This document shows positions 24,901 through 37,308 of a stretch of 64,000 nt of DNA, in pieces (the stretch's first letter is position 1; each line of letters opens with the position of its first letter). Origin of the DNA: Absidia repens (lineage: Eukaryota; Mucoromycota; Mucoromycetes; Mucorales; Cunninghamellaceae); contig MCGE01000013.1 in assembly GCA_002105175.1 (NCBI GenBank), forward strand, positions 620,001-684,000. Direction: 5' to 3'. The translations under genes were made by a program, and so were the position numbers. Under the pieces are notes generated by a model. It saw only the letters and a program-made list of their open reading frames with translations. It made no database searches and was not told the origin of the DNA.

Positions 24901-26967
24901 ATGACTTCGCTTTTAAATTATCCTTTTGAACTGGTGGCGCCCATGGCTGCCATTGTCTCCATTCTGCTTTTACCTTTGGGACCTTTATTGATACCACGCT
25001 TCTACCTCATCTTTTTATTGATCTACTTTACCTGCTTCTTGTATACTCAAATCAACCATGTTTTCAAGTTTTGGATCACTGTCTCTAATATCAAGAAAAC
25101 CATACGTCATTGGAATCTGAATGAAAGGAACGCTCTCAACACCAATAACAATACACACGTCAATGACAATATCACCAACAACAACAACAACTCTACCACA
25201 GTGATGATCGATGATGAAAAGGATGGTTTTGCTGCTTCTTCTGCCCCTGCCTCACCCTCGCCCACGCCTACTCGTGAAAGATATCCTTCAGTAGCGGAAG
25301 ATGACGAACGTATGAATGATATGGAAGCAAGTTTGAAACTGTATGAAGATAGTCATTTTGTCCATGCCTTTATCGTGCCGAATTATGCGGAGCCAGAAGC
25401 TTTATTAAGGGATACTATCAAACGCTTGGCAAATCATAGGTAAGTCAATGAGACCCCTCCCCTCCTTCCTCATCCCTTTTTTGCTGCGTATTTCGTCATC
25501 ATGTCATCATTTTTACTCACTGACTCACTTTTCTACACTATAGGAATGCTCAAACCAACTATGTGATTATTCTTGCTATGGAAGCCTCTGAAACTGGATT
25601 CCAACCCAAGGCCGAAAGCCTGACTCATTACTTCAAGGATAGCTTTTTACACTTTATTGTCACTGTCCATCCTGCCGATATCCCTGGTGAATCTCGTGGG
25701 AAAGGGGCCAATGTGGCATGGGCTGCTCGTCATGGATGTGCTGAAATGATTCAACATGGAGTCGACCGTCGCCGTGTGATTTTGACTGTCTCTGATTCTG
25801 ATTCATCTATTCCTGAACTTTATGTCAAAGAAGTAAGTCACCTCTCCCTTTTTGAAACACCTCATACAATGCTGACGAGGAAACTGACCTTTTTTTTTTT
25901 TATATATAAATACGTTAACGTTATGTGTGCTATAGGTTGAAAAAACGTTTACTCAAGCGGAAGAACCATACTTTTTATTATTTGCACCACCTATCTTCTT
26001 CTCTCGAAATGCATTTGATGTGCCTGCGGCGGTACGAATGACGGATATCACCTGGTCAGCGATGGTCATGGCCAATCTCAGCAACAGTCGTGGGATCGCA
26101 TTCCCTTGCTCGACATATTCATTATCGATGATTTTGGCGGAACGTGTGGGTTACTGGGATACGGATGCTGATTCGGTCGGGGAAGACATGCACATGATGC
26201 TCAAGTGTTTCTTCAAGACGGATGGCCTTGCTCGGTGTGCTCCTATTTATGTGCCCATCAACTTGACCAATGTACAAACCAATGGCTACCTCTCCAACAT
26301 GCATGCTCGCTATATCCAAGCGAAACGTCATTACAACGGTGTCGCTGATGTGTCTTATACCTTGCGCAGTGCGGCTGGACTCCACTCGTCAGTCTCGGAT
26401 GGAAACCAAAGCAAAGTCATGATGATGGGTGGAAGTGGTGCTTTTATTGGGAATCATAAGAAATCGTCCATGTACGCGTCACCTACCTTTTGGTTCGATA
26501 AACTGTTGATCTGTGTCAAGGTCCTTGAAGCACACATGATCCCTGTGACGTCTGGTTGGTTGATGTTTGCTGCTGTCCCCTTGATGCAATTCATCTTATT
26601 CCCTCCTCATTCCATGGTGGCCATTGTCGATCCTGCCGACAACCCTATCCTGACTTCCGATTTTTATGCCACGCTCTGGAACATTGTCAAAATCATCACT
26701 GTGTTTTTGCCCTTCCCATTGTTTGGAACGCTATCGATTTATGAACATTTGCATCGTATGGTGGATCGTGAATTGTATCGCAAAGCCAAACCTGATTGCC
26801 GCTCATGGAGGAATGTTTTTGATTATATCACGTTGCCAATCGCTGCTTGGATGTTCATGACTATCCCTTCGACCATCGCATGTATCAAACGTCTTTACAA
26901 ACCCACCGATCAATATATTGTAGCCGAAAAATTCTTTGACGACGAGGACGACCACGATTCAGCCTAG
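24901..26967 (+). CDS. Membrane GT2 glycosyltransferase (chitin-synthase-like fold)
   Basis: Probable processive or polysaccharide-forming family 2 glycosyltransferase in a fungal membrane. Three exons: 24901-25439, 25544-25832, 25936-26967, giving 619 aa. Two hydrophobic segments lie at residues about 10-55. A low-complexity Asn/Ser linker follows, then HAFIVPNYAEPEALLRDTI (nucleotide-sugar fold start), SDSDSS (DxD-type, about 262), a WDTDADSVGEDMHMML segment with the likely catalytic acidic residues, and QAKRHYNG, which may replace the usual QxxRW. Three or four C-terminal membrane segments follow. The donor sugar and product are not evident; a cell-wall role is inferred. Confidence 0.85.
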
Positions 26968-27392
26968 ATTTTTCTTCCTTCACACATACTCTCACCCCCT
27001 ATTACTATTACTACTACCTACCACCTACTACTTACCCTTTACTCTTTACTATTTACTCTTTAGCCTTTACTCTCTATCTATTAACTTAATCTCACCCTTC
27101 ACCCCTGGATCCCTTTTCTCTTTTTTTTTTTTTTATATGTTATCCCCTTCTCCGTAATTGAAACCCTGTCACATCCACCACCCCACTTTTTTCTTTGTTT
27201 GTTTGTCTATACACTTTCTTCATTATATATCTCTATTGTATCTTTTTTTATTTTATTTTATTACTATTTATTTATTTATCATCATCATTCCTCTTATTGT
27301 AGTGTACCTTTGCCCCTCTTCCCTTTTCTTATTTTTTTATTATCTTTATAATTGTAGCAAAGCAAAAATAAAAATAAAAACTCAAATCAAAT

Positions 27393-27436
<44 letters not shown>

Positions 27437-28025
27437 TATATGTGTGGGCGATTATCAAGGGGAAACGGGGACGAGAAGGGATAGATTGCAAATGTATGAT
27501 TTTTGTCTCTACAGTAAAGAAATTATTATCGATTTGAATAGCGAAAAGGGAGGAGGGAGAAGAATTTAAGGTTGTCAGTAGGGTGATACCAAGACCATGT
27601 TTACTTGGACTAGTCGTCTTTTGGTTTGGTCAGCGTTACACTAAAAAAACCTCTCTGTTGTGAATATTTTTTTTTTTTTTTTAGTGAGTGTAAAAAACTT
27701 GAATGTTGTTTGCAGTTTGTTTGTAACAAACAATCCGACTTCAAAAACGGCGTTTTGGATTTCTGAGACAATGGCCCGAGTCGTTTGGAGAAAAAAAAAA
27801 AAGAAAAAAAAAAGGTGAAGCGGTAAGTCCATGGTTAGGAACAAACATCTTTTTTTTTTTTTTTTCCAAGTGTGCCATCCTCCCCAATCACATAAAAAGA
27901 CTCGCACCACATGCGTATTTTTTTTTTTTTTTTTTTTTTGCTTACATTGTATATGCATTGAATGTATATGTAGTGTTGCCAGTTTAAGAAAGAAAAAAAA
28001 AAAGTAAATAAACAAAATAGACAAA
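26968..28025. other. Intergenic, GT microsatellite and T tracts
   Basis: 3' flank of the glycosyltransferase, a GT/TG microsatellite at about 27399-27432, and three T tracts near 27666-27682, 27850-27865 and 27919-27939. The 134-codon minus ORF is driven by these homopolymers and rejected. Confidence 0.6.
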
Positions 28026-29281
28026 ATGGGTCGATGGGTTATCACTCTCTTGACTATACTGGCGAGCCCCTGGCTTGACGCCAGGCCTACCAGTACTTTG
28101 ACAACACCAACAGGAAATATTAAACCCCCGCCGCTTAAAATTCCTCTACAAGTGCAAGAATCGCCTTTGAGTCAATCATTTGCCATCACAAAAATCCCAC
28201 AAACCAGTTATCTTCATGGCAGTGGTAATAATAATAGGAAGAAGAATTAAAGTCCCCTCCCACCGGAATTCTCAGTGGCCTTTTTTTTTTTTTTTTAATT
28301 AGGTTACTACGGAGAAATCAGTATTGGTGAGCCAGCCCAAACATTCCAAGTGGTGTTTGATACGGGCAGTTCGGATATGTGGGTAATTTCATCTCGGTGT
28401 GAATCACGCGGATGCCAAGGCCATCGACAGTATTCCCGTCAAGCATCACGTAGTTACCGGGTATTTGGTCGATTTTATGATGATGACAGCAATGACGGCG
28501 CTGACGATGATGATGACGATAATAATGAAGATATATTGGGCACGGTGATGGAAGTCAGTTACGGTACAGGACATATTCGTGCATGGCTGGGCCAAGATAC
28601 TGTAGGCGTGGGCTCGATGATACTACGTGATCAAGTATTGGGAGAAGCCACCACTCTATCGCATGACTTTATGGGGATGCCATTCGATGGTATTTTTGGA
28701 TTAGGACTGATTTCGTTGGCCAATTCGAAACAGCCTCCACCATTTTACAGCATGCTGCGTCATGATTTACTCGATTCCCCGATTTTTGCCATGTACCTTC
28801 AACCCCACGGTGGTGAAATTGATTTCGGTGCACTGGATACCACTCGGTACAATGATCCTCTCAGGTATACGGCTTTGACCGATGATCGCTATTGGAAAAT
28901 TAAACTGGACAACGTGCATTTCGGAAAACAATTTATTGGAAAACGTCAAGCCATTGTGGATAGTGGCACAACGTTGATGATTGTCACTCCAAAAGATGCA
29001 GAGACTATCCATGGTGTCATTCATGGTGCTGTCAACAATGGCGATTCTACTTGGTCCATCCCTTGCCATGCGATCGATTCTTTGCCCCCTATCACATTTG
29101 TCTTGGCCGATCACGAAAATGACCATGGATTCTTCGAACTCAGTCTGCCGGCCTCAGCATATGTGCTTGATCCTATGCATTCGACCGCTACCATGTGTTT
29201 ATCAGGCATCTCAGGTCAACGCCTCGATCGTGCTGGTCATACTTGGATCCTCGGTGATACTTTTATGAAGCATTATTATAC

Positions 29282-29325
<44 letters not shown>

Positions 29326-29454
29326 AAAAAGAACAAGAGTCCTGCTTTGATTATTTTTATTTACGTGATATTTTCATCACCCTCTCAGGTATTTGATTAT
29401 GGTAAAAAACGGATTGGATTTGCCAAAGCGACGTCTGATCCTCGGTATTCTTAA
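28026..29454 (+). CDS. Secreted pepsin-like aspartic protease
   Basis: Extracellular or vacuolar A1-family endopeptidase. Three exons: 28026-28224, 28303-29282, 29389-29454, giving 414 aa. The N-terminus is a signal peptide (MGRWVITLLTILASPWLDA), followed by a short propeptide. The mature fold shows YYGEISIGEP, catalytic VFDTGSSDMWV (Asp about 87), flap VSYGTGHIRAWLG, FDGIFGLGL, and the second catalytic IVDSGTTLM (about 289). The last exon provides VFDYGKKRIGFAKA. An unusual Asp-rich insertion (DDDSNDGADDDDDDNNED) lies before the flap. The second intron begins with a 39-nt A run right after the donor. Copy 6 of the dispersed repeat starts about 40 bp after the stop. Confidence 0.95.
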
Positions 29455-29489
29455 GGCCCAGTAACAACAACATTATCCACCACAAAAAC

Positions 29490-30170
29490 TTTCAAATCCC
29501 GCCCACGTGGAGCTTTATTTTCTCCCCGTTTTTTATTTTTCGCTCTTTCTCTTTCTTTTCATTTTCTTTTTTTCTTCCTTTCTTTTTTTTCACCATTCAA
29601 ATTCTTTGGGGTTATTTTGGACTTAGAATAGTGTTAGGACTAGTTTAGAAGCATTTTCAGCTCAGGGATTACAAGTTGCATGGGGAAACCCTTTCATTTT
29701 GGATCTAGGTTTTTCGAGCACCATTAGTTGATTTTTTAAGTCTTCATTAGCTTAGTTTGTTGTTAGATTCTCCGTAGTTTGTATCTATATCAGAATAAAA
29801 TATATCTATCTTTATCTCCATCAATAAAACATGTTCCAATAGTCTCTATCATACCTAGCGTGACGTATTCCTTTTTCTTTCTGTTTTGACTATGGGCGCC
29901 TTCGGATTAGTCCTGACGATTGTCATGTTTCAATAAAATATATCCCTTTAGTCATTCCTATGCTTTTTACGGTATATTAGTTCCTTTTTTTTTTTACAAT
30001 TGAACCTTTAGGTTAGTGCCGACATTCTCGGAATCTCCCGTTAGTCTCCCTCATACTAAGTTCCGTTTGATCCCTTGAATGCTATTGACCTTCGCAATTT
30101 ATGCATAAAATAAAATAAAATATCCTTGTTTTTTTAGTCATGAATCTCTACTATCATGCCCTTTGTATGT
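29490..30170 (+). repeat. Dispersed repeat, copy 6
   Basis: Head CAAATCCCGCCCACGTGGAG, TTTTTCGCTCTTTC pyrimidine tract, CACCATTCAAATTCTTTGGGG, core at 29677-29705, tail with AGAATAAAATATATC, then further ATCAATAAAAC and TTTCAATAAAATATATCCC units (29820 and 29930). It lies immediately downstream of the protease stop in the same direction. Confidence 0.85.
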
Positions 30171-31136
30171 CAAACTGCCTTTCTTTTTTTTTTTTTTTTT
30201 TTTGTGGTGTATGGTAAGATATGAATTAAATAGCGTGCCATATACGGGGATGATTTGGGTGACGCTTGGGAGAAATTTCTGTACAGGTAGGATCATTTCG
30301 TTAGATAGCGCGTTCCTTGCGAGCACAGTTCAAAGTACCTCCAACATCTATTGTGAACACGTCTGATGGTCAGATGGTGGAGGATAAGAAATAAAAAGAC
30401 TGTCCAGCTAATAGATCCCTATGATGTTTTATATTCTTTATGACTGTTGATTATGGTGTAAATGGTACAATATCTTCGGGATCCTTTTACAGAGATTATG
30501 ATGAGCAGGATCAGTATTCCTTCATCACTGCTTTATATTAAACACTACAATATTTGGAATATTACCCTATCTGGCATCACTTCAACCTCACGGTTTCATT
30601 GCCAAAGTGTCAAAATATTGACAGATTTTGAATGTATGTACCTAGTTGTTTTTTTATGTGGTTATGGTGTGGACGGGTTATGCCGACAATATGTGGCAAG
30701 GAGATCTCCTGTGATGGTGAGTTTTTTCTTCGACAACGATCAGATATACATATACACACAAAAAAAGACAGTAATGACAAACGAAAACAGAAGCAAACGC
30801 AAATGAATGCTAAAAGATCAAAACGGCTTTTATTCAAAGAAAAAAAATTGTGGAAGTTGATATTATAATAATTTCTATAACTACAATAAATTTCTTTTCA
30901 AATGATTCTGAGTGATTTCATATGCGACCGGCCTCTTTGGGTGACGATGCGCTTTACACTGGAATGCGACAGTGTGGGTTAGTTTTTTTTTTCGTTTAAA
31001 TAAAAGGAGACAAGTGGGTTTTATTGACAAAAAGCAAACAATACTAAAAACTATAAAACTACATACTAAATATATACATCTAACACTAATATTACTACTA
31101 CTAAACAAAATCAAATCCGTCCGTCGATTCAGTGAC
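30171..31136. other. Intergenic, no gene seen
   Basis: AT-rich DNA with a T run near 30184-30203. Short ORFs on both strands lack domains. The right end is the 3' flank of the minus-strand RbfA-like gene. Confidence 0.45.
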
Positions 31137-31886
31137 TCAGGGAGTATCCTTCAATTCCAACGCCAATCGGTCATAAATTGCATCCAATTCCTTGGATTGA
31201 GTATCCGAGACAAATTTGATGGACAAGGGTTTACGTAGTTGCGCATGGTTCTTTATCAGAGTATTGAGCATAGGTAAATAACTCGTCAAAGCCCGGTGCA
31301 CTTCACCCTTTTTGAACAAATAAAAAAAAAAAAGAGTCAGTACCATGGAAGCGAAGTATCTTTTTGTGTCTGCGGTGTTTCTTTCTTACCCGTTCTTTTT
31401 TGCTAGGGGATGTGGGTTCATAAAATATATAACACTTCTTCAAATTTCTAGAGATTTTGACATGGCGTAAGGTGAGATGGGCTTGAGTGATCAATGGGGT
31501 GGGAAGGACTTCTACTGAATAGACAGTGGACAAGGCACGATGAATCCGCTGTGCCAGTCGTTCTTGCATGACGGTCGGTGCTGCATCCAACTCATGGCCT
31601 TGTAAGGGTCGTGCTGTTTCTGTATGAAGTTCCAAATGCTACAAATTTAAATAAACATTGTCAGTCTATCTATCAGTGACCATACATATATATATGCATA
31701 GCGACTTACCCTGGAGCTATCATGGTGCCAAGCTTCTTTATGTTCAGGAGTGATCGATTTGTTTTTTTTGGGCTTGAAATAACGAAGGTATTTGCCAGGT
31801 ATCATGACATCTTGGACTTGATCCAGTTGTGGTTTCCGTGCTGCTGTTTTGGGTAAAGTCGTCAAAGTCCTTTTGATTAAAAACAT
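31137..31886 (-). CDS. RBFA: Mitochondrial ribosome-binding factor A-like protein
   Basis: Probable mitochondrial small-subunit ribosome maturation factor. Three exons: 31886-31710, 31638-31390, 31307-31137, giving 198 aa. The N-terminus is basic and Ser/Thr-rich (MFLIKRTLTTLPKTAARK), as in a matrix-targeting sequence. The body shows the RbfA KH-like pattern: an ITQAHLTLRHVKISRNLKKCYIFY beta-strand/helix block, an ALTSYLPMLNTLIKNHAQLRK helix, and PLSIKFVSDTQSKELDAIYDRL at the end, aligning with the family's PeLxFxxD...id.ll ending. The acceptor at 31308 follows the T tract. It is divergent from eL34 with about 350 bp between starts. I judge this from motif pattern only. Confidence 0.75.
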
Positions 31887-32237
31887 GATAGGGGGAAAAA
31901 GAGTAAAAAAAAAAATCCTTCTTTTTCGCTTTTTTGGAAGACCTGCCTCGATTTCATTCGCCGCCCTTTTTTGAAACTTTTACTGGATGGTCGCCCACTG
32001 CCATATTTTTCTCTTTCTTTACTTTACCACATCCGTTCGCTGCGTATAGCTTGGAAGGTAAGACGACAACATCTTTCAAGGAATGCATCGCCGACAATGA
32101 AAAAAGAAAAGATGGATGGATGGATGGATAGATACATGCATGGATGGATGCAAAGCTAAAAATATATGTCGGATAAGCACCATTGATACTGTTGAATTAT
32201 ATCCTAATCCACTCTTTTGTCTATATAGATTCAGCAA
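31887..32237. promoter_or_regulatory. Shared divergent promoter, RbfA-like and eL34
   Basis: 351 bp separate the two start codons. On the eL34 side, a pyrimidine-rich leader and a probable 5' UTR intron are visible: donor GTAAGACG at 32059 and acceptor TATATAG ending at 32229, nine bases before the ATG. A GGATGGATGGATG microsatellite (32113-32128 and nearby) lies within that intron. Confidence 0.5.
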
Positions 32238-32866
32238 ATGGTTCAAAGAGTTACTTACAGACGTCGTCTTTCTTACAACACCCGCTCTAACCGTGTCAAG
32301 ATCGTCAAGACTCCTGGTAAGAACCGAAAAAGAAAGAAAGAGGAAGGGGGGAGCCGATAAGTGAAGGACACAACTACCAACCACCGTCACCACGATATGA
32401 ACGAAAACGCTTACACTACCATCACGACCATCATCGATACGGCAATCCCTATTGACAAACGGACCCCCTTCTCATCGTCATATTTGCAGAGCACGCAGGA
32501 AAGCTAAATTGCCGTTTCTATTTATTTTATTGTTAGGTGCCAAGCTTGTGTACCAATACCAAAAGAAGCCTGTCAAGGCCCCTCGTTGTGGTGACTGTGG
32601 TAACACTTTAGCTGGTGTAAGTAATAAAAAAAGGTTGATGATGGTATTCATAGGAACAGGATGATAACTGATCTTCTTTTTTTTCGGGAATATAGATCAA
32701 GTCTCTTCGTGCCCGTGAATTCCACAACGTCTCCAAGCCTAAGAAGACTGTGAACCGTGCCTATGGTGGTTCTCGTTGTGGTCACTGTGTCCGTAGCCGT
32801 ATCATGCGTGCTTTCTTGATCGAAGAACAAAAGATCGTCAAGCGTGTCCTCAAGGCTCAAAAATAG
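32238..32866 (+). CDS. RPL34: 60S ribosomal protein eL34
   Basis: Cytosolic large-subunit ribosomal protein. Three coding exons: 32238-32316, 32537-32616, 32696-32866, giving 109 aa, a normal length. It starts [20 protein letters not shown], continues [15 protein letters not shown], and has the zinc-ribbon pair CGDCGNTL and [11 protein letters not shown], ending [18 protein letters not shown] 5' UTR intron is likely, as is common for ribosomal protein genes. A TGAATAAAAG signal lies about 110 bp after the stop (32975-32984). Confidence 0.97.
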
Positions 32867-33187
32867 ATGGATTCTTCTATCTTCCTTCTGATGTCAATCT
32901 TCCCTTTACTCGCTTTCTTTAACTCATCCTTCTTCATCTCCTCACCTCCTCTATTTTTATTGTTTGATATTGCATGAATAAAAGAAAAAATTACAATATT
33001 TTTTTTTTAATCAAGTTGAAAAGTGGATATTTTTTTGTTGTGTCTTGGGATCGTTTTGTTTTATGTGGTGTGCTGATATGTTTTTGAAGGGTGAATGTAG
33101 TAAACGAGGATGATAACGTAGAGACGGGTAACGACTAAAGTATATGGGGATACATTGTATATGTTTTGTGTGTGTGTTGTGTGTGTG

Positions 33188-33220
<33 letters not shown>

Positions 33221-34167
33221 CTATTGAAATAATGGCATTATTCAAACTATTATTACCAAATTGTCGAGCGGCGAGAACCCATATCATTGTTAGTCAATTT
33301 TTTTATCATACAAGTGGGATATGTACACCTTAGGAAATAAATGATAATCAGTGCGCTTTGTATTCAAGAATGTCGTTAGGTTTTCAAATTTAATTATCAT
33401 GTAATGCCCACGGGATAGGCTACCTTGATACTTCTCATGTCTCAATTGAAATTGATTAACTGCTAGTTGTCAAAACTTGGCTTCTCTATGAAATCCTAAC
33501 CTAATATCCAGGTGTCATATATAATTGAAACCTAGAACGATTTCTGGACTCTTTGGTTTTTTTTGGTTTTTTTTCGAGACGCCAGAAGATGGGGCGCTGA
33601 ACACTACGATTGAGTCTTCAGGAAGATCGCTCACAAGGGTGCGAAACGGTTTAGACGGCAAAAAAGAACCATTATCCGTTTGTTTGTTTTCTTTACACAC
33701 ATGAACCTGCCCATCAGACAGAGAACTGTGCACGACAGTTAGACGGCATGGGACACATGTATTTTTCTACAGATATATACAATCCAGAAAGTGCAATCAT
33801 ACGAAATAGATGGAGTACTGTAAGTAGTTGAACAACTTTTGTTGTTATGAAGTATTGACATTAAGGTCTTGCCTTTGACTTACATATATCCTAAGTACAG
33901 GACTCATTTGATCGAATCAAATCGATATTTTTTTTGTGGTGCATATCAAAAAGGAAAATCATCCTATTGACTGTCGTAATTGAAAAGAAAGCATCTGGAA
34001 GCAGAAAACAAAAGGATCAAAGAGTTATGAGACGGGAGGATATTTGTTAATTAATAAAGCTTCCGTGAGGTAATGGATCTGTCAACCTTTACCGTATAAA
34101 AAGACATGCTTCCTAGTTTGCATCCAATACAATAATTGAAAAAATCCGCACTGAGAGTGTCAAAAGG
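32867..34167. other. Intergenic with TG microsatellite
   Basis: A TG-rich microsatellite lies at about 33166-33219. A 72-codon minus ORF at 33515-33733 has ordinary composition but no start context, domain or intron support; it could be a gene relic, and I do not call it. Confidence 0.45.
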
Positions 34168-34700
34168 ATTTCAAATCCCGCACACGTGAATTTTATTTAC
34201 ACCCAGGTTTTTATTTTTTCGCTCTTTCTTTTCTTTCCCTTTTTTAAATCTTTACAATTATCGCTCCTATGGGGTTATGGTGGATTTAGATTAGCGTCAG
34301 GACTAGTTTAAAATTGTTTTCAGTTCAGGGATTACAGGATGCATGGGAATCCCTTTCATTTTGGATCTAAGAGTTAGGACCACCATTAGTTGGCTTTTTG
34401 AACCCTTCATTAGTTTAGTTTAATGTCAGTTTTTCCATAGCTTGCATATATATTTGAATAAAATATGTCTTGTTTTACCTGCTTCAATGAAAAATATCTA
34501 CTAGTTTCTCACATATCGTCTACAATAGAGCCCTTTTTACATGTTGCAATAAAAGATCTCTATTAATCCCTGTACTATAGATCCTTTTGTTACCAAGTTC
34601 CTTTTATTCTTTCTTTGAATAGGCTTCTTTTGTATTTCTCTGGACTCTATCAACCACACACTGTTTGATCATCTTGACTTGGCTGGAAAAAAAAAAATAC
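34168..34700 (+). repeat. Dispersed repeat, copy 7
   Basis: Head TTTCAAATCCCGCACACGTG at 34170-34189, ATTTTATTTACACC, CGCTCTTTCTTTTC tract, GGGGTTATGGTGGATTTAGATTAGCG, core at 34341-34367 (GGGAATCCC variant) and tail TTTGAATAAAATATGTC plus later CAATAAAAG units. It is the nearest to an intact head sequence in the window. It starts about 1.3 kb downstream of eL34 in sense orientation. Confidence 0.85.
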
Positions 34701-35673
34701 CAGACGGACCCTTGACATTCAGCCAACTGATTCAGCTATCCACTTACCGTTACATACAGTACTAGCCATAGAACCTCCTTCTTTCCCACATAGTATTAGT
34801 TATATTTTTTCTCTTTACCGACCCCTATTTAGATATAATGTATTTTACTATGGTATACATCAAATAAATTCACATGATATTAGCTCTAGTCTCCATCTTC
34901 TTTATTTTATTCTTTTTTCACGCCTGTACCTCAATTAGATAAACAAAAATCGATTGTTTCAATATGTGAGACCGTCTGATGGTGTGCGGATGTTGTCTAT
35001 CTATATTTTTTTTATTGTTCTTTTATTGGTTTGGAACGACTATAGCAAATATTATTATTTTTGGATAACTTCCCAGGCATTTCTAGCGGTTTTATTGCTT
35101 TTTTAGCGGTATGTAGGGCTCGTTCTGGGTGTGTATCGAAAAAATGGTAAGAGTATCATAGAACGTGCATGTGAAGCGGTTCCCAGCAAATCTCGGTGTC
35201 CAAGTGTGTGTGTGTGGTTGGATAAACGCTAGAAATAATTAATTCATTTTTCTGTACATAGGATGCATTATTATTTTTTCTAGGTGGTATTTACGGAACT
35301 ATGTCAATTCATCACCAATATTCCCCTGACATTGATTCATATTTCGGTTGCTATGTAGCTTGAAATTGTGTGACATTCACTTAAGAAGTATTGTTTTGAA
35401 ATCTGACATCAACCTTCGCTGTACCTTACGTCCAGCTTTGTAACTATTTCTAATTTCCTCGATGTCCGAAATTTTGACCTACGCCTCATCCCATTGCAAT
35501 ACACCCCACATTCGCCTTTTATGCTACTTGATCCCAATCATCTGCTTTTCTGAATAATGAAGAGAATGTTTTTTTTTTATTGATAAGGTAGGAATATATA
35601 ATAATAGAAGAGAGAAGATTTCAAAGATAACTAAAGAATATACAGAGCTAAACAAAGTAATATCAGGAAATAA
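34701..35673. other. Intergenic, no gene seen
   Basis: AT-rich DNA without supported features. The right end is the 3' flank of the minus-strand nuclease gene. Confidence 0.45.
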
Positions 35674-36917
35674 CTAGCATAAAGCCTTGTCCACCAATTT
35701 CATCATTAATTCCATGGTATAATGTGCATCGTTTCCTACATTAAAAAAAAAAAAGAATTCATTAGAAATGTGTAACGCAGACCCGAACTCTTTTCCTTCA
35801 CCTACCAGCATTGTGTAGATTCCAATGTTCGATCTCCATCAGCCCAAGGCATCTACCGAGCGATGGCGGATTGTGTAAATCACCAATGTAAGCGCCATAT
35901 AAAGTATCTGTATTGACGATGGTAACCATAGCGCTTTCCTGCACATCCAGCACGCCGCCATTATAGTTGCTGCTGTTGTCGGTCGTGGGCCACAAAAACT
36001 GGCATTGTTTGAGATACAGTAAATCACTATTGAGGCCATGGCCCACCAGAACAAAGCCGCCATCCCGACATGTAGCCCAGTCCAAATCCTTGTATAGTTC
36101 ACCGAGCGCCTGGGGAAGCGTACACCACACCGAGGTGCCAAAGCCAAAATTCATCCGCTGATCATCCACATATTTCCCGTTGCGTAAATGACGATACGTG
36201 TCGATCATGTAGTGTTGGTCCATGTAGGTGTCGTGCCGGCTATCGTAAAGTGTCCATCCAATCTCCAATAAAATCGAGTGATCAGCTTCAAACGCCTCAA
36301 TGTCCAACGAAACAAACACATACCGTCGATCCTGGACAAGATCGCTCGCACGTCGCCAGTCATCTTGCGCATCTGCCAGCTTGCGCTGTCGTTTGTTCGC
36401 CGCCCCAACTTGTTTGCCCATCTTCATATACCTTGCCTTGTCGCCAATCGTCACCACGGTTACATCATAGTCCGCGCGTTGATGATAGAGATGCGATGGG
36501 ATGACTGGAGTAATCATCTTAAGCCGGTCGCCGATATACTCGCCCAATTGGGATGCTGTCGGGAGTGAGATCAGGATGCTGTGTTCTTTAGTGGTTTTGT
36601 CAATACCTAATATGTTGGTATGGAACGGAGAGAAAGAAAAGTGCGTAGTATTAGTATATATGCTGAAGGACGCGTTTATTTCTTTTTTTTTTGTCATTTG
36701 ATTGCGCGTGGTTACATTGTAATAGAGGGAGACCGATGCCCAAACCGTTAGGCGCAAAGAGTTGAGATGGTTCCAAAAAATGTACCAGAGACGTATCTAT
36801 ACCAGATGTGTAGTTTTGGATCCAATGTTGGTGAAGATCTTTCCAATGTATCAATATGTTGTTTTCCATCGAATGCAAGTGTGGTTGAGAGAGTAAGAAC
36901 AAAAAATGCGGTCGCAT
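35674..36917 (-). CDS. Gfd2/YDR514C-like DEDDh-type nuclease
   Basis: Predicted 3'-5' exonuclease-like protein of the fungal Gfd2/YDR514C group; the substrate is unknown. Three exons: 36917-36716, 36606-35806, 35735-35674, giving 354 aa. Catalytic acidic residues are seen in SLDIEAFEADHSILLEIGWTLYD (Exo I, D and E), FVLVGHGLNSDLLYL (Exo II D) and, across the last junction, NAGNDAHYTMELMMKL (Exo III H and D). The LRNGKYVDDQRMNFGFGTS segment is typical of this group. The last intron splits the NAG/NDAHYT motif. The start could instead be the in-frame ATG at 36869. It is tandem with the upstream kinase on the same strand. Confidence 0.85.
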
Positions 36918-37308
36918 CGTCTGAAGATTTTCATACGTCGGCCTTTGAAAAGGGCAGGGAAAGTGATCAAGCTGACCCCTACAACAACCCTGTCTTGCTA
37001 ATTTTTCACCCACAACTAACTTTAACTACATAAAGGGGAAAAAAAATTGGAAGTTCGTGCTGCAAATGGTAAAAATGATTTTTATTGTTGAATGTAAAAA
37101 ATAAAATAAAAATGAAAGAGGGTCGCTACATATAAATAATGTAAGATGAAGGGAGAAGAGGGGAAAGGTCTAGTTCATCACAATAACACAAAATCAAAGA
37201 GGAATAAATGTACAAAAATAAAAAAGAGGGGGAGAATATACATAATAGGGAAAAGGGGAGAAATAAGTATATAAAAGCAAACATACGTGAGAGAGATTGG
37301 TTAAATCA
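36918..37308. other. Kinase 3' flank and nuclease promoter
   Basis: About 390 bp between two minus-strand genes. The reading frame of the nuclease stays open leftward to a GTG at 37013 but has no ATG. AAATAAAATA-type signals on the kinase side are plausible polyadenylation signals. Confidence 0.45.

Noticed and set aside
27641..28045. 134-codon minus ORF
   Set aside because: Made almost entirely of Phe and Lys runs from homopolymers, and it overlaps the protease start on the other strand.
33515..33733. 72-codon minus ORF with fairly normal composition
   Set aside because: No recognisable motif, isolated, and no promoter or intron support; could be a relic but not callable.
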